Assembly (NCBI GenBank): GCA_028554795.2
Contig: CM068835.1
Location: forward strand, 57,459,219-57,523,218
DNA length: 64,000 bases
Source of the DNA: Sinohyriopsis cumingii
Taxonomy: Eukaryota > Mollusca > Bivalvia > Unionida > Unionidae
Reading direction: 5' to 3'
Shown: in pieces, positions 59,801-64,000 of the stretch
Layout of the letters: each line of letters begins with the position of its first letter
Numbering within the stretch: the first letter of the stretch is position 1
Position numbers and translations under genes: made by a program
The notes under the pieces: model-generated
Told to the model about the DNA's origin: nothing
What the model saw: the letters and a program-made list of their open reading frames with translations, nothing else
Databases searched by the model: none

Positions 59801-62147
59801 GTCATTTAAATTTGCATTGATATTTTTATAAATGGGTGGCCAGACCTGCTGGCAGATCATTTGTACAAACATGAAGGACTTTTATACCAGGACGTTTTCA
59901 GTCAAACTCCGTCAAATTCTGATGAGTGGTTCTTGAGTAATGGTGGCCATATTTGATAGTGGATTGGTCATTTATATAAAAAAATGTGTTTTAGAAAGTT
60001 TAATATTTCAATATTTTACATACAATCATCCTTAAGATCTTCTTTAATTAACAATCTGTACACACTTGATAATTATGAGGATCAATCTCCACACACTTGA
60101 TAATTATGAGGATCAATCTGTACACACTTGATAATTATGAGGATCAATCTCCATACAATTGATAATTATGAGGATCAACCTGTACACACTTGATAATTAT
60201 GAGATCAATCTGTACACACTTGATAATTATGAGATCAATCTGTACACACTTGATAATTATGAGGATCAATCTGTACACAACTGATAATTATGAGGATCAA
60301 TCTGTACACAAATGATAATTATGAGGATCAATCTGTACACACTTGATAATTATGAGGATCAAAACTATATAAACAGCTGTACAGCTGTCCCCCTAATGAA
60401 CTGCCCCCAACTAGCGGCCACCCACTTTTTATAGCCAGAATCCCTTGGCAATACTGAGTTTGTGTTCAAAAGTAAACCTCAAGAATGGCCACCCCTTTAA
60501 CATGACCATCAGACAACATATTAGTGCAAAAATATAAAATTTACCCCTCACATGTGGCCACAGTTTATTATAAATATGTGTCCAGAACCAATACTTTATT
60601 CATGATGTTTCCTGATGTCAAGTTTTTGCTACTGAAAGAAGTGCTGGCTATAGTACAAGTACCACTAAGGTTAGCATTATTAACACCAACCTTTAGAGGA
60701 GTCAGCAATATTTTGATAAGAGTCTGGGGCTTCACAAAGCATTTTAGTTTTATTTTTTTTAAATGGTTACAACCTGATGAAGTTGTCAAGATCACAAAAT
60801 AAAATAATAAAATATAACACTAAAAATACAACACAAGGATCATACCAATATTCCAAGAGCCTCATGATTGGGATCCTTTAAGTTTTTTACCTGCACTATA
60901 AGTAAGCACTGTATCAATTAATTCCTTAATTTCAAATGAATCTAGAACAACTCTGTCGACTGGCAACTACAAATTCATATGTTCCACTCCCTCATCACCA
61001 ATTACTTCTTCTTGATAGTTCACCAGGGGTCATAACAAAAAAAAATGTGTTGCATTTACATCTTTCAATTATGAATCATATAAAATATTTCCTCAATGAA
61101 GGTCAATTCATTATACATATAACTGGGTTCTAGTTATTAGACAGATGTAGTTATTCATAATTCAATAGTATAATTATATGCGTATCATGTATTTCATTAC
61201 AAGGCAGTTTCACTACAAGGCGGTATACTCCATAGATAGCATTATGGACACCTTAGGCTAAATAGTGAATTTGTGGATTAACACACACAGAGAAACTAGC
61301 CTCGAACAATACAGGGTACCAGACAGAGACCGTAAAATCATGTGACAGTACATGTATCATGTCTTTGATAAACAAGGAATTTCGTTTTCTCTATAAATGT
61401 TTTGCCTGCATAATTAAACTGCAATACTGTACAATTAGCAACATAGGAATAAATTGTTACAAGACTTTAACAAGTCATCACCTAAACAGAGAGATAATAT
61501 CTCAGAAGGAAAAGTAAAAGTTATTCGACTTTGATGACAATGGGGAGAGTTCACTTGATGATAAATTTTATGTTGGGAATACTCAAATAAACAACACTGT
61601 AACAGATAAGGAGAATATTCCGCAGCAGTAGTAAAATGGAGTAAATGGAAAGAGAATTATTTTAAATATGAAACAATGTATGTATCAAGATTTAAATTAT
61701 GTTTTTGAATGGTTTTGCAATGCGCATGCCAACATCACCCAACTCATATTTCAATGCCCTAAAATAAAAAGAAACTATTAATTTATGTCTCCTTAAAATA
61801 AGTATGTTTCTGGTCATCAATACTGTTTTTGTTGGGTTGCAGATATAAACCTTAATAATCTGAAATTTCCTACTGAAGTACATTTTTAGCATTTGATGGG
61901 TGGCGAGGCTGACACCAAGCCTGAAAAGGTTAAGAACCACTTGGCTAGGAGGTGTAAAATGTGGATAATGGCCTAACCTGTCTTAGAGAAGTGGCAATAC
62001 AATCACAGCCAGTGTCTCCCCCTCCAATGATAACAACATCTTTATCTTTGGCATAGACTTTAAGGTATTCTAATTGATTCCCATGTTGAACCTTCTGCCA
62101 TGTTTCCAGGAAGGTCATTGCAAAATGAATTCCATTCAAGTGACGAC
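44693..62147 (-). CDS. GOGAT: NAD(P)H glutamate synthase (GOGAT), C-terminal five exons, partial
   Basis: Five in-phase exons (170, 168, 103, 168 and 137 bp) encode the GltD-like C-terminus of glutamate synthase. Visible family blocks: [19 protein letters not shown]; the Rossmann NAD(P)H-binding motif [28 protein letters not shown] and [54 protein letters not shown]; and [15 protein letters not shown] before the stop. The full enzyme makes glutamate from glutamine and 2-oxoglutarate, with FAD, FMN and iron-sulfur clusters. This part passes electrons from NAD(P)H. Vertebrates lack the enzyme, while many invertebrates have one large fused protein. Earlier exons are not in this window: the first exon here starts with a split Gly codon and no matching exon is found up to 64000. 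Confidence 0.95.
44830..46241 (-). other. Glutamate synthase intron before the last exon
   Basis: 1.4 kb. A 149-codon plus-strand ORF at 45406 has no similarity I recognise. Nothing else seen. Confidence 0.7.
46242..46409 (-). CDS. GOGAT: Glutamate synthase penultimate exon
   Basis: 168 bp, acceptor cttgtag, donor gtatgt. Encodes [40 protein letters not shown] and [15 protein letters not shown], ending in phase 1 to complete Asp with the last exon. Confidence 0.95.
47391..47714 (+). mobile_element. SINE family A, full length
   Basis: Head ctgctccggtggcctagaga, box B-like ggtttgatcc, the family A body, and a short CACAC tail. Imperfect target-site duplication tcaatgccttta/tcaattccttta at 47377-47388 and 47715-47726. 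Confidence 0.9.
48055..50262. mobile_element. Candidate 2.2-kb hAT-like element
   Basis: The left end (catggttcccaatgc, then aaatttccaggtcatttcca) mirrors the right end (tcctggtagcgtgggaaccctg). Related inner parts include tttccaggtttttccag near 50145. Such GGGTTCCCA ends are common in hAT elements. The flanks do not give a clean 8-bp duplication, and no transposase is readable. Confidence 0.45.
50424..50883. mobile_element. Non-autonomous hAT element, 460 bp
   Basis: Ends CAGGGCCGGCGCAACC and (inverted) CAGGGCCGGTGCCAGAC, with a perfect 8-bp target-site duplication cttgcacc at 50416-50423 and 50884-50891. No transposase coding sequence. Confidence 0.94.
52980..53520. repeat. Degenerate tandem repeat, about 150-175 bp units
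   Basis: Blocks such as gtccagtaagtgt, followed by a cagtttc/gtttccca and a gacccaggggct/aacccagaggct, recur about three times (near 53120, 53290 and 53437). Old and diverged. Confidence 0.5.
53763..54022 (-). mobile_element. SINE family A, diverged copy
   Basis: The reverse complement shows the family A body (gtcccacccagtcacattat) and a decayed tRNA-like head. The segment just after the TG-rich tail is shortened. Confidence 0.8.
54262..54375. repeat. 35-bp tandem repeat, array 1
   Basis: The unit is roughly aaatgatcataagtgattgc then aattatgtttcaatt, about three copies. The same unit recurs at 55125-55545. Confidence 0.88.
55125..55545. repeat. 35-bp tandem repeat, array 2
   Basis: About twelve copies of the same 35-bp unit with more variation (gaccattagtgattgcaatt). 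It is separated from array 1 by about 750 bp of unrelated AT-rich DNA. Confidence 0.88.
56248..56694. repeat. 450-bp direct duplication, copy 1
   Basis: Nearly identical to 60795-61245, from aaaataaaataataaaa through to gatagcattat. Only scattered substitutions and small indels separate the copies. Confidence 0.93.
56780..57112 (-). mobile_element. SINE family A, full length
   Basis: The reverse complement has the tRNA-like head with box A and box B (ggttcgatcccc), then the family A body. Imperfect 14-bp target-site duplication tatcact/aaggacag at 56766-56779 and 57113-57126. The tail is short, not a long CA run. Confidence 0.9.
57437..57539 (-). CDS. GOGAT: Glutamate synthase internal exon (103 bp)
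   Basis: Acceptor gtgtacag, donor gtattt. Reads [20 protein letters not shown], then [15 protein letters not shown] with the last Gly split. Phases fit both neighbours. Confidence 0.93.
57540..59046 (-). other. Glutamate synthase intron
   Basis: 1.5 kb, AT-rich, nothing recognised. Confidence 0.75.
59047..59214 (-). CDS. GOGAT: Glutamate synthase internal exon (168 bp)
   Basis: 56 codons, phase 0 at both ends. Reads [56 protein letters not shown]. Donor gtaagt. Confidence 0.95.
60052..60360. repeat. 31-bp minisatellite, about 10 copies
   Basis: The unit is roughly caatctgtacacacttgata then attatgaggat. The step is 31 bp, with a few 29-30-bp copies. Confidence 0.95.
60795..61245. repeat. 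450-bp direct duplication, copy 2
   Basis: Second copy of the segment at 56248-56694, same orientation, about 4.5 kb away. Two glutamate synthase exons lie between the copies. Confidence 0.93.
61978..62147 (-). CDS. GOGAT: Glutamate synthase exon with NAD(P)H-binding motif
   Basis: 170 bp, acceptor tttgcag, donor gttagg. Reads [18 protein letters not shown], then [20 protein letters not shown]. The GGGDTG loop binds the dinucleotide. It starts with two bases of a split Gly codon, so another exon precedes it. Confidence 0.95.
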
Positions 62148-64000
62148 CTGCAAATGTACAGCAACATTACAAAATTTACATTTCTTGTGATGATGCAATG
62201 AACAAAAATGAGAAATATTCAATCTTGCAAAATCTATCTGCAGATTACTTACTGCATATCTTAGTCATACATGCATAGCAGACAACTTCAGAGAACACAA
62301 ATACCGATTTTTAAAATTTTAATGTATATGTAACTATTTACAACATCTACAAGCATAAGTAAAGTAAGAAAATAATTTACTTAATTATTTAATGTTACAT
62401 ATGCATGTGTTGCACTCATACACCAGGTGAGCATGCACCCTGTTCCATTCGGGTGCCCATGCAGAAGGTGCAAGTGCAACAACCTCACACTCAGACACCT
62501 GCTGTTTATAGAAACCTATTCCACACCTTGTTTTGTTTTTTTATCATTATTGATTCCTATGTGCCATCTTTCACTGATGATCTGAATTCTTTGCAATGTT
62601 TTATTACTGAACTGTTTTCATTCTAATATACACAAATAATCCTTTAAGATTTTGCTGTCTGGAAAAAATATGTAATAAAACACAAGTAACTGAGGAAGGT
62701 TTATTTTTAAAAGAAATTTAGTAAACCAAACATCGATTGAATTACATCATGATTCTCTCTGACATTTATAAATGTTTCAAGTTCAGGCTGAGGGTTGATG
62801 GTGAAGCAGCAAGCTGATATTTATTAGCTTTTTCATGCTGTTTTATACCATGGGTACCTCTATGCCCAATAGCAAAATTACAATTAGACAATTTGCAAAA
62901 TGCAAGGTTTTCTCCTGTACTAGATGGTGCCAGAAATCTAAACCTGATGGCATAATTGCCTTTCCAGTTCTGGTTTCTTTTCTTTGCTGGAGAAAATTAT
63001 GAATCTTCTGCTTTCCTTTCCGACATGACTAGAAGTTGAATATTATGAAGATGAGATACAGTGACAGCAACAACTGCTTTGTGCAATCCAAAAATGGTGG
63101 TTAAAGACCAGCATGGTAGCCTCAATTTTGAATGAACCAATCATATTTTTGCATTCTATATCCCTACATGTGATACATTTATGCTCAGAATGAAGCTGGG
63201 TCCCCACCCTAAACAGAAAATTGCAAGGAAATTTTTCATTTCATTTTTTTAATTAAAAAGTGATTTTTAACAAGAAAAAATGTACACCCATATTCAGATC
63301 TGAAAATACCGGAAAAATACCAAAAAAATGGCACAATTGGCATCTGTGTACATCATGACACAACCAGGACATCAAATCTGTAAATTTACCAATTTTGAAC
63401 TGCAGATTGGCTTCTAAACCAGTCGATTTTTTTCGGCCATAATATGCATGTTCTTCAGGCGATAATAAAATTCCAAAATTTAACATGAATTAGATTTTCA
63501 AGGAAAATGTTACAGCCATAATTAATTAATGTCAGACAGGTAATTGTAAACTGGAACAAACAAGGTAGAGATGTCTATCTCATAGTTCATGGATTTGGTT
63601 TATAAAATCTGTAACCATTTTTAGTTTATTTCACAAGACTGATTACATTGAATGTGATTATTAGTTTCACACTTGACAAGCTCTCAATAGTTTTCTGGTC
63701 TAGATTTCACCCTGAATCACTTGAGAATGGAGAATGTTTTCTTTGTAACAGCATTAGAATGTGGCAACAATAAAACAACTATGCTTATCTTACATAGAAA
63801 TTCAAACAACAATTTTCCTGTGGTTGTGTTTTGTAAGGCTGCTGACTGCTCCCCAATACTTTTCCAAGCTAAGTTTACCCTGGGGAGGAAGTGCAAAAGT
63901 TTGAATTCAGAATGTATTCCGAAGTGTTATATGGTGTTTTTTTAGTACTGGGAGAAAGCAAATGCTTCTGAATTTTGACATGAGGTACTGTATGGCATTG
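62148..64000 (-). other. Glutamate synthase intron, continues beyond the window
   Basis: No exon matching the upstream part of the reductase domain was found. AT-rich with short ORFs only. Confidence 0.6.

Larger units (their letters stand above)
59215..61977 (-). other. Glutamate synthase intron with tandem repeat and duplication
   Basis: Includes a 31-bp array (60052-60360) and copy 2 of the 450-bp duplication. 59215-60050 and 61250-61977 hold no recognised feature. Confidence 0.7.

Noticed and set aside
63850..63905. Possible upstream glutamate synthase exon near a ccccagg/gtaaac site
   Set aside because: Translation before the site does not resemble the expected reductase segment and has no matching acceptor.

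Overview
This is a gene-poor, repeat-rich window of an animal nuclear genome: split genes with GT-AG introns, poly(A) signals, LINEs, tRNA-derived SINEs, DNA transposons and many mini- and microsatellites. No bacterial features are present. A secreted fibrinogen-related protein, an ependymin-related protein and an NAD(P)H glutamate synthase in one place suggest a lophotrochozoan invertebrate, most likely a mollusc. That assignment is an inference; species and class cannot be read from the sequence.

Three protein-coding genes can be assembled exon by exon with consistent reading phases. (1) Minus strand, 20216 down to 3978: a complete 5-exon, 379-aa secreted protein with a signal peptide, a coiled-coil stalk and a C-terminal fibrinogen-like (FReD) domain, probably an innate-immune or adhesion lectin. 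(2) Plus strand, 22557 to 30225: a complete 5-exon, 215-aa secreted ependymin-related protein. Genes 1 and 2 are head to head with about 2.3 kb between their start codons. (3) Minus strand, 62147 down to 44693: the last five exons of an NAD(P)H glutamate synthase (GltD-like C-terminus). Its earlier exons lie beyond the right edge of the window.

Layout. 1-3.8 kb: degenerate satellite and a SINE tail, no gene. 3.8-20.2 kb: FReD gene, with introns holding two LINE fragments, a SINE>LINE>MITE nest, a small hAT element and 42-, 35- and 258-bp tandem repeats. 20.2-22.6 kb: shared upstream region with two SINEs and a CT tract. 22.6-30.2 kb: ependymin-related gene, with a decayed Crypton-type tyrosine recombinase and a perfectly paired inverted repeat in intron 3. 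30.5-34.3 kb: a nearly unbroken block of three minisatellites (48, 47 and about 35 bp). 34.3-44.7 kb: intergenic, with nested SINEs, a Gypsy-like gag relic and a 44-bp satellite interrupted by a LINE piece and by a TA-flanked DNA transposon. 44.7-64 kb: glutamate synthase exons and long introns with hAT elements, SINEs, tandem repeats and a 450-bp direct duplication.

The three genes show no shared pathway. The first two are both secreted proteins and divergently arranged; glutamate synthase is an intracellular metabolic enzyme. The strongest unusual findings are the Crypton relic, the nested transposons with readable target-site duplications, and the transposon that split a minisatellite array.
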